64,000 bases of DNA from Thiobacillus denitrificans DSM 12475 (GCF_000376425.1 NZ_AQWL01000005.1:1-64000), one strand, 5' to 3'; positions 25,617-36,100 are shown, counted from the first letter of the stretch. Translations and numbers: made by a program. The notes: generated by a model not told the origin, from the sequence alone.

Positions 25617-26368
25617 CACAGCTTCCAGTAATCGGCGATCCACGGCGCGGGCAGTGTACGGTGGTGCAGCTTGCGCCCTCGATACCCGCGGATGGCCTCG
25701 TCCGGATCGGGGCGGCCATGGAACACCAGAATCCGGCAGCCCTCGGGCAGCTGCGGCGCGCGGAACAGGTTGAGCGGAAAAGCCGGACGGCAGTTCCACT
25801 TGTAGCTCTTGACCCATTCCTCCGGCCACCACTGCGGATTGCCCATGGCGTAGGTCAGAAAGGCCTGCTCGGTATTGAAGGCCGCGCGATCCTCGGCGCG
25901 GTGCATTTCGCGCAGGAAGGTTTCGTAGGCATGGCCGGACTTGCCGGCTTCGAAGCGGAAGACCGATGAGTTGCCTACCGCCGGGCGCCGCCCCAGCATG
26001 GCCTTACGCCAGTGCACCCAGTTGTGGATGATGCAGAATTCGCCCGGCTTGTAGTCGAAGAAGCCGTCGATCGGCCCGGTGATCGCCACATCCAGATCGA
26101 GGAACAGTGTCGGCCCCTGCAGGTCGCCGAAACCATCCTGCAGGATCGCCAGCTTGACCAGAATGTCGGGCCAGCCGCGCTTGACGCCGGGGTTGGCGGG
26201 AAACGGGATGATTTCCACGCCCGCGTCCAGCCCGCTGGGGTCGTCCGTGCAGCAGAAGAACCGGAACGGCCGGCTCAGGTTGCGGCCAACGGCGCGATAA
26301 AGCATGTTGACGTAATGTGGGCCATAGCGGGTGCCCCATTTGAGGCAAAGGACGTTTACGTGTTGCAT
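25616..26368 (-). CDS. Glycosyltransferase, GT8-like fold
   Basis: 250 residues (MQHVNVLCLKWGTRYGPHYVNMLYRAV). The DxD metal-binding motif is in TLFLDLDVAITG, preceded by the acceptor/donor region RGWPDILVKLAIL and followed by NSSVFRFEAGK and LVFHGRPDP. The pattern recalls GT8-related LPS glycosyltransferases. Sugar specificity is not visible. It heads the minus-strand operon with GT25 and GT10-B. Confidence 0.82.
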   Translation of the reverse strand: MQHVNVLCLKWGTRYGPHYVNMLYRAVGRNLSRPFRFFCCTDDPSGLDAGVEIIPFPANPGVKRGWPDILVKLAILQDGFGDLQGPTLFLDLDVAITGPIDGFFDYKPGEFCIIHNWVHWRKAMLGRRPAVGNSSVFRFEAGKSGHAYETFLREMHRAEDRAAFNTEQAFLTYAMGNPQWWPEEWVKSYKWNCRPAFPLNLFRAPQLPEGCRILVFHGRPDPDEAIRGYRGRKLHHRTLPAPWIADYWKL

Positions 26369-26715
26369 TGAAGCCTTAGTCTTTCCGGAAGCGTTGATAC
26401 GCAGGTGCGGTAGGCCCCGGCAAAGCCATCAAACAGCACTCGCCGTCCCTGCCGGGTGGGTGCGACACCCGGATAATCGGCACCGGATTCAATATTTTCC
26501 AAGTTGCCTTGACAATTCGACGTCTGACATCAGCGTGCTGGACCACACGTATTTTACCAAGACATTGCAGTACGTTTTCCAGGCTCTTCGCGCAAGAGGA
26601 GTGATTAATTTCCCCCGTCAGAAAAGCTAACTGACTTGTTCGGGTATAAATTGGAAGCTGGGCTTTTTTCTGGAATGGAAGCGGTGCTTGCAGGATGCGC
26701 CCTTCTGCGGGAAGC
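26369..26715. other. AT-richer intergenic region in glycan cluster
   Basis: 347 bases between the O-antigen ligase stop and the next glycosyltransferase start, both on the minus strand. Local composition is clearly more AT-rich than the flanks. A promoter for the downstream three-gene operon must lie here, but no box stands out. No gene is supported on either strand. Confidence 0.5.
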
Positions 26716-27894
26716 CTAACTTGCACTCGTGTGCGTGAGACGTTCGTTCAGCGTGTAGCAGCCGATCCCCGTGACGAGAACCCAGACCCCCCTGAAATGC
26801 GTGGAATCCAGGATGGAGTATTCGAGCGTGCCCGCCAGCACACTGGCGGCGAGCACGGCGAGCGCCAGCCGCGCTGCGGGATGGCCACGGCGATACAGCC
26901 GATACGCCAGTAGCGCAATTGACGCCAGCACGCCCGTCAGCGCGACCAGGCCGCTGCTGATAGCCAGGTCGAGCCACATGTTGTGCGGTGCGTTCACGAC
27001 ATGGCCGGGAAGGTGCTCGTAGGCGCCAATTCCCCAGCCGAGCCACGGCGCCTGGCGAATCTGTTCCAGCGTAAACGAAATGATCTGCATGCGCGTGTTG
27101 TCACTCTGCATCGTAGCGTGCTGCACGCCTGCGCTAACGTATAGGTAGACCATGGCGGCCAGGGTCGCCCCGCCCAGATAAACAAGCAGTCGCGCCCGGC
27201 TCACGGGCGGGAACAGCACTGCGAATCCTGCGGCGACGGTGAGGATCGCGCCGCGGGAGCCCGATGCCCACACGCCGAGCAGCGCAGCGATCAACAGCGC
27301 CCAGAGCAACGGGCGGCGCGGCGGGTTGCGCAGCAGTCCGGCGGAAAGAATGGCGGTCAGGGCCATGAACATGCCGAATGGATTGGGGTTGAACACAAGC
27401 CCGTTGATGCGCAACTCGCGCCAATGCGTCAGGCTTGCATCCGGCGTGGTGAGCAGGTCGATCAAACCGGCGCCGGCATGGATCGCCAACGCGCAGAGCA
27501 GCGCGAAGATAGCGGAATGCAGGCTCAGCCATCCGCGCTGGAGAAGCACGACGAGGCCAAGGCCGATGCCGAGCATGCGCAGCACGAGCACCGGCAACTC
27601 GTGCCAGCCCGGCGCGGTGGCGACCCCCAGCGCATGTTGCAGGCTGGCGGTCAGCAGAACCGGGGTCAACCAGAGCGCGGTACACAGCAGATAGGTCCGC
27701 ATCGCGGGGCTGCGCCAATCCTCACGGCGCGCAAAACCCGCCGCGAGGGCCAGGACAAGCCCCGCGATATGCAAGCTTGCCCATTTCGCAGGCAGACTCA
27801 GGGCGAAAACGAACAGCAGGAAAAACGCCGCCAGGGACGCTTTGGTCGTGCCCGCCCATTCCAGCGGGGAGGCGTGTAACCGGAGTGTCTGCAC
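26716..27894 (-). CDS. O-antigen ligase/polymerase (Wzy_C family)
   Basis: 392 residues with about 10-12 hydrophobic helices. The Wzy_C features are present: NGLVFNPNPFGMFMALTAIL, WASGSRGAILTV, a large periplasmic loop (TRMQIISFTLEQIRQAPWLGWGIGAYE) and the conserved His in NAPHNMWLDLAISSGL. The protein would join polymerised O-antigen to lipid A-core, or polymerise it. It sits at the head of the minus-strand glycan region, which supports the call; ligase and polymerase cannot be told apart here. Confidence 0.9.
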   Translation of the reverse strand: MQTLRLHASPLEWAGTTKASLAAFFLLFVFALSLPAKWASLHIAGLVLALAAGFARREDWRSPAMRTYLLCTALWLTPVLLTASLQHALGVATAPGWHELPVLVLRMLGIGLGLVVLLQRGWLSLHSAIFALLCALAIHAGAGLIDLLTTPDASLTHWRELRINGLVFNPNPFGMFMALTAILSAGLLRNPPRRPLLWALLIAALLGVWASGSRGAILTVAAGFAVLFPPVSRARLLVYLGGATLAAMVYLYVSAGVQHATMQSDNTRMQIISFTLEQIRQAPWLGWGIGAYEHLPGHVVNAPHNMWLDLAISSGLVALTGVLASIALLAYRLYRRGHPAARLALAVLAASVLAGTLEYSILDSTHFRGVWVLVTGIGCYTLNERLTHTSAS

Positions 27895-28351
27895 TTTAAC
27901 TTCTCTCTACCATACGCATGCGGGAAACCCGGCATTGATCGTCATTGCCTTGCCCAGTCAGCCTGCACCGGGTTCAGTGACCTTGCGTTTATGTTGCAGG
28001 ATTGAACCGCGCCAGTATTGGCTGCCGGGTCCTGCCAAATTCAGGAATCGTGTTGGCGGCCGCGATGATCACGCGATCCAGAGGCCGCGTGAATTCTACA
28101 CCACGCCACAGGGTCGGGCGGGCAGCGGGGCGCCGGTTGATGCAGCCAGCAACCCTGCACGACATCCACGCCCGTGCCTGTGAGGCCGATCCGTTCCGGA
28201 TCGATTTCCGGCTGCCCGGCGATGGCCTGCTGGAGAATCCCCGCCGCACCGCATAACCGACCAGCGCTCCCGGCTACGCGCCCAATATTGAATCCGCAGG
28301 GTTGGCATGGACTAGAATCGTTCCATTCCCACGCCCCCGCCGGAGCCCATC
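27895..28351. other. Intergenic region between O-antigen ligase and corA
   Basis: 457 bases between two divergent genes. It should hold promoters for both. Short open frames exist on both strands, but none has a recognisable product or convincing ribosome binding site. No RNA motif was recognised. Confidence 0.5.
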
Positions 28352-28387
28352 ATCGACTGCCTGCTCTTCCAAGACGCCACAGCCCGC

Positions 28388-29311
28388 GTGATCGACTTCG
28401 ACGACATCAGCGATCATGTCGGCCGGCCGGATCGTTTCATCTGGATCGAACTGAAATCTCCCGACAGCCGGACCATCACGCGCCTTGGCGATGAACTCGG
28501 ATTGCACGCGCTGGCGCTGGAGGACGCCATTTCCACCCACCAGCGCTCCAAGCTCGAAGAATACGACGGGCACGTATTCATTGCCACGCGCACTGCGCAG
28601 CTGTGGGAATCGCGCCTTGAACTCGGCGAGACCCACCTGTTTGTCGGCGGCAACTTCGTCGTCGCCATCCGTCACGGCAGCGGCAGCGGCTACCACCGGG
28701 TAAGCGAGCGCCTGCAGCGCCGCCCCAGCGGCATCGAGGCCGCCACGCCCTACGCGCTGTATCTGGTGCTCGATCTCATCGTCGACCAGTTCAGACCGGT
28801 GATCGAAGGCATGCAGGAGCGCTTCCAGTCACTGGAAAGCCAGCTGACGAGCGGCACCAGGCGTGGGCGCGACATGCTGGAACAGCTATACGCCATGAAG
28901 CGCGAGCTGGCCGTGTTGCGCGACGCCGCCGAGCCGATGCAGGAGATCACGCAGAACCTGATCCGCCTGCACCCGGAATTGTCCACCAAGGAGCTCAAGG
29001 CGTATTACCGTGACATCCACGACCATGCGGTGCGCGTGTCGGCTGCCATCGACCATCTGCGCGTCTCGACCTCGGACGCGATGCAGTTCCATCTCGCGTC
29101 GCTGTCGGTGAAGCAGAACGAATCGGTGCAGAAGCTGGCCGGCTGGGGCGCGCTGCTGGCGCTGCCGACGGTGGTGTTCAGCCTCTACGGCATGAATTTC
29201 GACCATATGCCGGAACTGAAATGGCCGTGGGCCTACCCGGCGCTGCTGCTGGCAACCGGCATAAGCGTGCTGGTGCTGTACCGGCGCCTGAAGCGGCGCG
29301 GCTGGATCTGA
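28388..29311 (+). CDS. corA: CorA-type magnesium/cobalt channel
   Basis: 307 residues from GTG 28388. The long N-terminal cytoplasmic domain includes LEDAISTHQRSKLEEYDGHVFI and a coiled stalk helix; the two C-terminal membrane helices carry the YGMNF selectivity signature (about residue 266). It lacks the second aromatic cap of some zinc exporters, so Mg2+ uptake is favoured. The frame continues upstream as IDCLLFQDATAR without an ATG, GTG or TTG; these residues read like the natural CorA N-terminus, with GGAG at 28342-28345 and ATC codons at 28349 and 28352. Confidence 0.93.
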   Translation: MIDFDDISDHVGRPDRFIWIELKSPDSRTITRLGDELGLHALALEDAISTHQRSKLEEYDGHVFIATRTAQLWESRLELGETHLFVGGNFVVAIRHGSGSGYHRVSERLQRRPSGIEAATPYALYLVLDLIVDQFRPVIEGMQERFQSLESQLTSGTRRGRDMLEQLYAMKRELAVLRDAAEPMQEITQNLIRLHPELSTKELKAYYRDIHDHAVRVSAAIDHLRVSTSDAMQFHLASLSVKQNESVQKLAGWGALLALPTVVFSLYGMNFDHMPELKWPWAYPALLLATGISVLVLYRRLKRRGWI

Positions 29312-29318
29312 GCCGCGT

Positions 29319-30500
29319 TCAGCGCCACTCGGCGCGGGCGTAACGGATGCGCGTGGCCGCCTGCGCATCCGTCCGCTCCAGCCACACCACATGCAGGCGC
29401 CCGGACGCATCCAGCGCCGCCACCGGGTCGGACTGCGCGCCGGCACCGGCCGCTGCCGGTACCGCCACGTTGTCGTCAAACGATTTGCCATTCCAGTTGG
29501 CCAGCCACACATCCGGCGTCCCGTCGCGCTCATCGTCCCACACCGCCACCAGCCGGCCGCTGGCGTCGCCGACGACCTGTGCATGCCACTGCGCCATGTT
29601 GTCGCCGAAGCTGTCCTGCACGCGCAGATTCTTGCCGAAGCGGCGCTTGCCTGGATCGAATGCCGCGTAGACGTCATAGCCGGAAAGAAAATCGCGCTTG
29701 TCGAGCCATACCGCCACCACGCCACGCGGCCCCCAAGTCGCAAGCGTCGGCCGCATCGCGCCGCTCCCCGCCCCCAGCCCGTCGACGCTGCCGCTCTTGT
29801 GATCGGTCAGACGGGCCGGCGGGGAAAAACGGCGCCCATCGCGGCTGTGGCTCACCAGCGGCACCGTGTGGCGCTCGCGTCGATCCTCCCACGCCACCGT
29901 CACGCTGCCGTCTCCTGCCACCGCCAGCGCGGGCCAGCCCTGCTCGTTGGACGGCACTTTCGCTTCGACCGGCCGTGCCGCCTCGACACCGAGCGTGTCC
30001 GCCGCCAACGCCAGCCGGGCAACGACGATACGGCGGAATCGCCCGGCCTGCTCGGCCCAGGCCGCGTAAATCCCGCCCGCGCCGGCCGCCAGCGTAACCT
30101 GGGCCGCCTCGGCGGCAGCCAGCTTCGATGCGCCGCCGCCGGGCAATACCCGCGCGTGCACGCTGCCCGCCTCTTCCCATGCCGCGGCAAAGCGGCCCGC
30201 ACCGAGCGCAAGCACCACCGGCTCGTAGCAGGCCGACTGGCTCAAGCGGATCTCCGGCTGGAATTCCGCTGCGGCGCCCGGCTTGATCGCCAGATAGCAC
30301 TGCGGCGTGCCATCGCGGTTGTCTTCCCACACCACGCCCACGCTGTCGCCCGACACCGCCACGCCCTGACGGTTGGCCGACTCCAGATGGGGAAAGACCG
30401 CCGCTCCCTGAACCGGGTTGACCGTCAGCGCTTCGCCCCACTCCCACGCGGCTTGCGTCGGCGCGGCCAGCATGACCAGCAACAGCGCCGCCGCCCTCAC
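29319..30500 (-). CDS. Exported beta-propeller (sialidase/BNR-like) protein
   Basis: About 393 residues from GTG 30500, overlapping the stop of the upstream gene (GTGA). A signal peptide (AAALLLVMLAAPTQAAW) precedes repeated segments with the pattern VAWEDRRE / VVWEDNRDGTP / AVWDDERDGTPDVWLA / AVWLDKRD, about six blades, as in BNR/sialidase-type propellers. No catalytic residues of sialidases are clear, so binding or scaffolding in the periplasm is more likely. It is co-transcribed with a thioredoxin-like gene. Confidence 0.85.
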   Translation of the reverse strand: MRAAALLLVMLAAPTQAAWEWGEALTVNPVQGAAVFPHLESANRQGVAVSGDSVGVVWEDNRDGTPQCYLAIKPGAAAEFQPEIRLSQSACYEPVVLALGAGRFAAAWEEAGSVHARVLPGGGASKLAAAEAAQVTLAAGAGGIYAAWAEQAGRFRRIVVARLALAADTLGVEAARPVEAKVPSNEQGWPALAVAGDGSVTVAWEDRRERHTVPLVSHSRDGRRFSPPARLTDHKSGSVDGLGAGSGAMRPTLATWGPRGVVAVWLDKRDFLSGYDVYAAFDPGKRRFGKNLRVQDSFGDNMAQWHAQVVGDASGRLVAVWDDERDGTPDVWLANWNGKSFDDNVAVPAAAGAGAQSDPVAALDASGRLHVVWLERTDAQAATRIRYARAEWR

Positions 30501-30988
30501 GACTTGCTGCCCAGGAATTCGAGCAGGGTTTTCTGCTTGTAATGGCCGCCGCGCACGTAGCGGTCGTAATCGCGGAAATCCTGCACCGTCTTGAAGCCGG
30601 GGATCTGCACGATCTTGTCGCCCTGCGGGGTCAGGTAGACAAACAACGGCGTCGCAAATGCCTTCAGCCGCACGCCCAGTTCGGCTTCGGTGATGCGTTC
30701 GCCAGAAGGCAGCGTCAGCCGTTTTCCCGATTCGGCATCGACATACACCAGCTCGTAATTGGCGGTGTACAGTTTCTTTAGCGCGGCGTCGGAAAACGTC
30801 TTCTTGTTGGTATGGTCGCACCAGGCGCAGCCGTAGCGCCCGAAGTACAGGAAAATCGGCTTGCCGCTTGTGCGCGCGGCTGCCAGGCCGGCGTCGAAAC
30901 CGACAAACGGATAGCCCGGCGGCGGGTCGGCCAAGGCCGCAGACGCCCACAAGCAGATTGCCGCCACCACGCTCTTGATCAGGTTCAT
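30497..30988 (-). CDS. Periplasmic thioredoxin-like protein
   Basis: 163 residues from ATG 30988 with an AAGGAGG ribosome binding site. A signal peptide (VVAAICLWASAALA) precedes a thioredoxin fold with active site YGCAWCDHTNKKTF (CxxC) and the cis-Pro region FATPLFVYLTPQG. It resembles SoxW/DUF255-type thioredoxins that keep periplasmic partners reduced. The frame remains open upstream past 31000, but that stretch is antisense to mogA. Its stop overlaps the start of the propeller gene, so the propeller may be its partner. Confidence 0.92.
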   Translation of the reverse strand: MNLIKSVVAAICLWASAALADPPPGYPFVGFDAGLAAARTSGKPIFLYFGRYGCAWCDHTNKKTFSDAALKKLYTANYELVYVDAESGKRLTLPSGERITEAELGVRLKAFATPLFVYLTPQGDKIVQIPGFKTVQDFRDYDRYVRGGHYKQKTLLEFLGSKS

Positions 30989-31061
30989 CCTGCCCTCCTT
31001 CAGCCACAGTGCCACCATTCTGATAAATTCAGCCACTCGTGCAACCCTCTTTTCTGACCAT

Positions 31062-31616
31062 ATGACCCACGATTCCGTTCGCATCGGCCTGGTTTCCATC
31101 AGCGACCGCGCCAGCAGTGGCGTGTACGAAGACCAGGGACTTCCCGCACTCAAGGCCTGGTTCGGCGAAGTGCTGGCCAATCCCGTCGAATTCGTCACCC
31201 GGCTGATCCCCGACGAACAGGCGCAGATCGAAGCAGCACTGGTCGAGCTGGCCGACGGCGAACGGTGTTCGCTGATCCTGACCACCGGCGGCACCGGCCC
31301 GGCGCCGCGCGACGTCACCCCGGAAGCGACATTGGCGGTGGCGCACAAGGTGTTGCCCGGCTTCGGCGAGGCGATGCGCGCGGTGTCGCTGAAATATGTG
31401 CCGACCGCCATCCTGTCGCGCCAGCTGGGTGTCACCCGCGGCGCCAGCCTGATTGTCAACCTGCCGGGGCAGCCGAAGGCGATCAAGGAAACGCTCGACG
31501 GCGTGTTCGCCGCGGTGCCCTACTGCATCGACCTGATCGGCGGCCCCTATCTCGAAACGCGGCCCGGCACCGTGGCGGCATTCCGCCCCAAATCCGCACT
31601 GAGAAAGAGCGCATGA
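31062..31616 (+). CDS. mogA: Molybdopterin adenylyltransferase
   Basis: 184 residues from ATG 31062. MogA adenylates molybdopterin before molybdenum insertion. Family segments: RIGLVSISDRASSGVYEDQGLPAL, LILTTGGTGPAPRDVTPEAT (the GGTG loop), MRAVSLKYVPTAILSRQLG and SLIVNLPGQPKAIKE. The stop codon overlaps the next start codon (ATGA), so it is coupled to the EI24 gene. Molybdenum cofactor supply fits an anaerobic or nitrate-respiring lifestyle. Confidence 0.95.
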   Translation: MTHDSVRIGLVSISDRASSGVYEDQGLPALKAWFGEVLANPVEFVTRLIPDEQAQIEAALVELADGERCSLILTTGGTGPAPRDVTPEATLAVAHKVLPGFGEAMRAVSLKYVPTAILSRQLGVTRGASLIVNLPGQPKAIKETLDGVFAAVPYCIDLIGGPYLETRPGTVAAFRPKSALRKSA

Positions 31617-32335
31617 GCGGCATTCTCGATGCGCTGGCGCGGGCACTGCGCGACCTGTTCAGCCTGCGCGTGCTGTGGGTGGTGGTGTGGCCGATGCTGG
31701 TGGCGGCACTGCTGTGGCTGGTACTGGGCGTGACGTTCTGGCACACCTTCTCCGGCTGGCTTGCACAGGGACTCGACGCCATCGGCATCCAGACCTGGCT
31801 GGCCGAGCTCGAACCGGTATGGATCGCCCATGGCATTCAGGCACTGCTGCATCTGCTGCTGTTCGTGCCGCTGGTACTGCTGACCGCGCTCGTCATCACC
31901 GCGCTGTTTGCCATGCCTGCGCTGATTCGCCTGGTGGCCGGGCGCGACTACCCCGGACTCAAACGCGAAAACGGCGGCGGCCTGCTCGGCAGCCTGTGGA
32001 ATGCGGTGGTCGCCGTCGTGCTGTTTGCCGCCTTGTGGCTGGTCACCCTGCCGCTGTGGCTGATCGGCATCGGCGTGATCGTGCCCTTCGTCGCCGCGGC
32101 GTATCTGAACCAGCGCCTGTTCCGTTACGACGCCATCGCCGAACATGCCAGCGCCAACGAAATGGCGGCGCTGTTCAAGAGCGACCGCGCGGGCTGGTGG
32201 GGATTGGGGCTGCTGACCGGACTGGTGCAGTTTGTCCCCCTGCTCAACCTGTTTGCCCCGGTGCTCGCCGCGCTGGCGTTCATCCACTACGGCCTGGCGC
32301 GGCTCGAAAGGCAGCGAGCGGCCTCAACCGGCTGA
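31613..32335 (+). CDS. EI24/CysZ-like membrane protein
   Basis: About 240 residues from ATG 31613, overlapping mogA by four bases. Four to six hydrophobic helices (LWVVVWPMLVAALLWLVLGV, ALLHLLLFVPLVLLTALVITALF, VVAVVLFAALWLVTLPLWLIGIG) and the family segment YLNQRLFRYDAIAEHASANEM. EI24-domain proteins include CysZ sulfate channels, but the substrate here is not known. It converges with the peptidase gene, their ends overlapping by 12 bases. Confidence 0.88.
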   Translation: MSGILDALARALRDLFSLRVLWVVVWPMLVAALLWLVLGVTFWHTFSGWLAQGLDAIGIQTWLAELEPVWIAHGIQALLHLLLFVPLVLLTALVITALFAMPALIRLVAGRDYPGLKRENGGGLLGSLWNAVVAVVLFAALWLVTLPLWLIGIGVIVPFVAAAYLNQRLFRYDAIAEHASANEMAALFKSDRAGWWGLGLLTGLVQFVPLLNLFAPVLAALAFIHYGLARLERQRAASTG

Positions 32336-33124
32336 GGCAAAGCGCCGTCTGAAGCCTGCATCGAAATTGATTTCGCGCGCGGTCATGGCGCCGATCACGC
32401 ACTGTTCCAGGCTGAGCGGCATCACCAGCTGCCCGGCGCCATTGACCAGCCGGCCGGCCATGATTTCGGCCTGCTGGCGCGGCAGCGACTGCGGCAGCCC
32501 GGATTCGGCATAACCTTGCGGATAAACCGGCCTGCCCCCGGCGTCGTATTTGTCGGTCGCGCCCAGGGTGTGCAACAGTTCGTGTGCGATCACGATATTG
32601 TTCTGGCGCGTCTGGCGGGGATCCGCAAAGGCGTGCACCACGCCGATCAGGCCTTTCCGCAAACCCAGCGAATGATCCAGCGCGATGCCGTCTTGCGGCG
32701 CGTAATACAGCACGAACAGCTTGATCTTGCCGAGCTGCGGCAGCCACTGCCCCGACTGCCGATACACCCACCCGCGCAGCTTCAGGCTCCAGAACACGGT
32801 TTCCAGCACGCTGCGGTCGCGTGGCGGAGCAGGCGGTTTCTCCTTCAACTCCGGCAGCAGGCTGATCTGCATCGCCGGCGACTGCTTCACGCCGTAGCGC
32901 GCCGTTTCGCGTTCGAGAAACGCATTGATCTCGTGAAAATCGCTCGCCTGCAGCGTACGGATCGTCTGTGCCGCCTGTGCCGAGCCGTCGCCGTTGATCG
33001 GGACCACGACCACATCCAGCGGCACCTGCCAGGCACGCACCATGAATTGTTCCAGCCAGGTGAAGCCGAGCGCCGCGGCCAGCACGCCCAGCAGCAGCAG
33101 AATGCGCAGCCGGCGAAAAGTCAT
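32324..33124 (-). CDS. Membrane-anchored HExxH metallopeptidase-like protein
   Basis: About 266 residues. An N-terminal signal anchor (RILLLLGVLAAALGFTWLEQF) places the rest in the periplasm. The motif NNIVIAHELLHTLGATDKYD fits HExxHxxGxxD, the zinc site of metzincin-type peptidases, with the third ligand a Asp as in some families. No other family marker is clear. The downstream Cys (LEQCVIGAMTAREINF) may be structural. I do not recognise a specific family; peptidase activity is an inference from the motif. Confidence 0.8.
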   Translation of the reverse strand: MTFRRLRILLLLGVLAAALGFTWLEQFMVRAWQVPLDVVVVPINGDGSAQAAQTIRTLQASDFHEINAFLERETARYGVKQSPAMQISLLPELKEKPPAPPRDRSVLETVFWSLKLRGWVYRQSGQWLPQLGKIKLFVLYYAPQDGIALDHSLGLRKGLIGVVHAFADPRQTRQNNIVIAHELLHTLGATDKYDAGGRPVYPQGYAESGLPQSLPRQQAEIMAGRLVNGAGQLVMPLSLEQCVIGAMTAREINFDAGFRRRFASAG

Positions 33125-33179
33125 GGCAGGGCGGGCATCCAGCCATTCCCGGTACCGCGAAGACGCGTCGGCGGCAGCA

Positions 33180-36100
33180 TCAGGATGCCGCCGCGGCGGG
33201 CGCCACCGGCGCCACGGGCGTGGCAGGTTCGGTGGACGGCACGGGCGTGGCGGGTTCGGCGGGCGACGCGGGCACGGGCGACGGTTTTTTGCCCGCTCCC
33301 AGGCTCATCTTGCTGGCGGCCAGCTTGCCGCCATCCGCGTTTTTCACCGCTTCGCCCACACTGATCTTGGCGCCATCCACCTGCCCCAGCGTGATCAGCG
33401 CCTGCTTCACCGCCTCGCCGCGCGCCTGCGCCAGCCGCTGCAGTTCGGGCTCGGTCACCGGAATTTGCAGGGTCAGGCGCTCCAGCATGGCCGCGTGCAG
33501 CGACGGACCGGCCTCTTTGGCCTTCGCGTATTCGGCCTTGATCGCCTTCACCCCGCCCTGTTTGCCGAAACGCTCACCGTACAGCGCTTCCAGCGCTTTC
33601 TGCGCGCGCGGGTTGGTGGTGTCGACGGGGCCGGGTTCGCTGTCGGGCTCGATTTTCAGCCCCATGCGCAGAGCGACGTCGCGGCGAATCCACAATTCCT
33701 GGATCGCGCGCGTATCGCCTTTCACCTCATACGCCGGAGCGATCGACAGTGTGAGTTGCGGCCGTTTGGCCAGCGCCTGGCCGACTGCCTTGAGCTTCTC
33801 CTGTTCCGGCGGCAGCAGGGTGGCCGTGCCGAAATCGAATTCGACGGCTTCGAGCTTGTCGGAACTGATCCCCAGCAGGCTGCCGAGCGCGCGGAAAGGC
33901 GCGGTCACCAGCTTGGTCAGCACGTTGACGATGGCTTTCCAGATGATCTTGCCGTAGCTGAATTGCGGATCGTCGAGACTGCCGGTGACGGGCAGATCGA
34001 GGTCGATGATGCCTTCGCTGTCTTCCAGCAGGGCAATCGCCAGATCGAGCGGCAGCTTCATCGCGTCGGGGCTGTCGACGCGCTCGCCGAGCTTGAGCTT
34101 GTTGATCACGAACTTGTTGTCGCCTGTCAGCTGGCGCTGCTTGATCTTGTATTCGAGGTCGACCGAGAGCTTGCCGGAATCGATCCTGCGTCCGGCGAAT
34201 TTGCCCGAATACGGCGTCATGTTGGTCATTTCCAGATTGCGGAACGTCAGCCTCAGATCGGTGAAATCGGTCGCCCTGAATGGCTGGATCGAGCCGCGCA
34301 CGCGCGCCGAGCCGAAATCGTCGACCTTGCCGTCAAGCTCCACCAGCGCCATCGTCGCCGGATCGGTGGACAGCCCGGTCACCACGCCGCCGAGATCGTG
34401 CATGCGGGTGCCGAACTGCGGCGTCAGCGAAAGGTCGGCGAATTCCGCATTCGCGCCGACGATGCGCAGACGTTCGACGGCCAGCGGAAACGCGGCCGGC
34501 TGGGTGGGGGGCGCTGGTTGGGGCTTTGCCGGCGGCGTGACAAGCGGCGCCTGCGCCGGGGTGCGCAGGATGCGCTGCAGGTTGATCGACTTGTCCTCGA
34601 AAATGATGACCTTGCCGAAGGGATTCAGCGCCACCAGTTCGTTCATGTGCAGGCGGTCGGGGTTGAGCCTGAATTCGAGGCTGTCGGACGACAGTTTCTT
34701 CCAGCCGAGGAAGGCCTCTTCGGTTTCCTCCTCGGTGATGGCGAGATCGTCGACCGCGAAGCCGCCGTCGAAATCCAGCTTCATGCCCGATTTCGCCTGC
34801 GCGAATGTCAGCCTGCCACGGGTCGACGCCACGCCCGAATGCAGGTTGAGCCTGGCCAGCTGGTTGACGTAGGGCGCAAAGGGTTGCAGCGACAGCCCGG
34901 CCAGCTTGAGGTCGAGCCGGCCCGACGTCTTGCCCGGAACGACCGTGCCGCCGGCCTCGAAGCGGCCGCCCTGCCTGAGTGCGAAGCCGGCTTGCAGGGA
35001 CACTGCCTTGCTCATGTCGAGGCTGAGGTCATTCAGGGTGATGAAGCCCCTGGCGACATCGAGCCTGACCGGCGCGCCGGGTGACTGGTCGACGATACCG
35101 ACTTCGATGCCATCGAGACTGAGGCGCGCGAGCTGCACGTCCATGGGCGAAGCCGCCGCCGTTTCCGCCTTGGCCGGCGCTGCAGCAGGCGCGCCGGGGG
35201 CCGGCTTCATGATTTCGGTCCAGTTGAGGGTCTTGCGCCTGTCCAGCGCCACGCTGGTTTTTGCGCCGTTCAGTTCCACTGCCTCGATGGCGAGCCGGTT
35301 TTCCGCCAGCTTCAGCTGCGCATTGACCAGCGCCGCATGCTGCAATTCCGCCACCTGCTGCGTCCCGGACTGCACCCGCACCGGGCCCAGCGTTGCGTTG
35401 ACCGGGCCGACGTCGATCGCAGCCGCGGCTCCCAGCTCGCCCGTCAGCGCGGCGGTCAGGCCGAAACCCTCGGCGCTCACGCCAAGCGGCGCGGCAAAGC
35501 TCCGGTCGGTGAAACGCGCCGCCCAGTCGGCCAGTTTGATTTCGCGCACGTCGATTTTCCACGTGGCCACAGGCGCAGCGGTTTCGGCCGTCGCCGGTTT
35601 GGCTGCCGCGGACCGGGGCGCGGCAGCGTCTTCGTCCGCCGCGAACAGGGTTTGCCAGTCCAGCGTGCCCTTGAGGTCGCGCGTCGCCGCCAGCTTGCCG
35701 CCGGACAGGCTGACGCTCGCCACCTCGATCCGGCGCTTGGCCAGGTCGAGGTTGGCATTGCTGATGCGCGCCTCGGCAAGCTCCAGCACCGGCGCATACG
35801 CTCCAGCGCGCAGCGGGCCGCCGTCCTTCGGGGTGCCGTCGCCGCGTGGCGCCAGCGCCAGGCTCTGCACAATCAGGTTGGCGCCGCTGATCTGTACCCA
35901 GGGCACGTCCGTGCCGGTTTTGTCGCGTACCATGACAAAGCGGTAGCGCAAGCCTGCGGCGAGCGTGCCGGATGGCAGTTCGAAATTGCGCGGGCTCTTG
36001 ACCACCCGCAGCAGATTGGCCAGCCGCACCCCCTGCAGCCCGAGCTCGCCGCTCGATGCGATGGGATTCAAGCCGACGTCACCCTTCCATTTGAGCGTGC

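Noticed and set aside
32994-35084. 696-codon open frame on the plus strand
   Set aside because: Antisense to the DUF748 gene, very rich in Arg, Gly and His, no domain or start signal.
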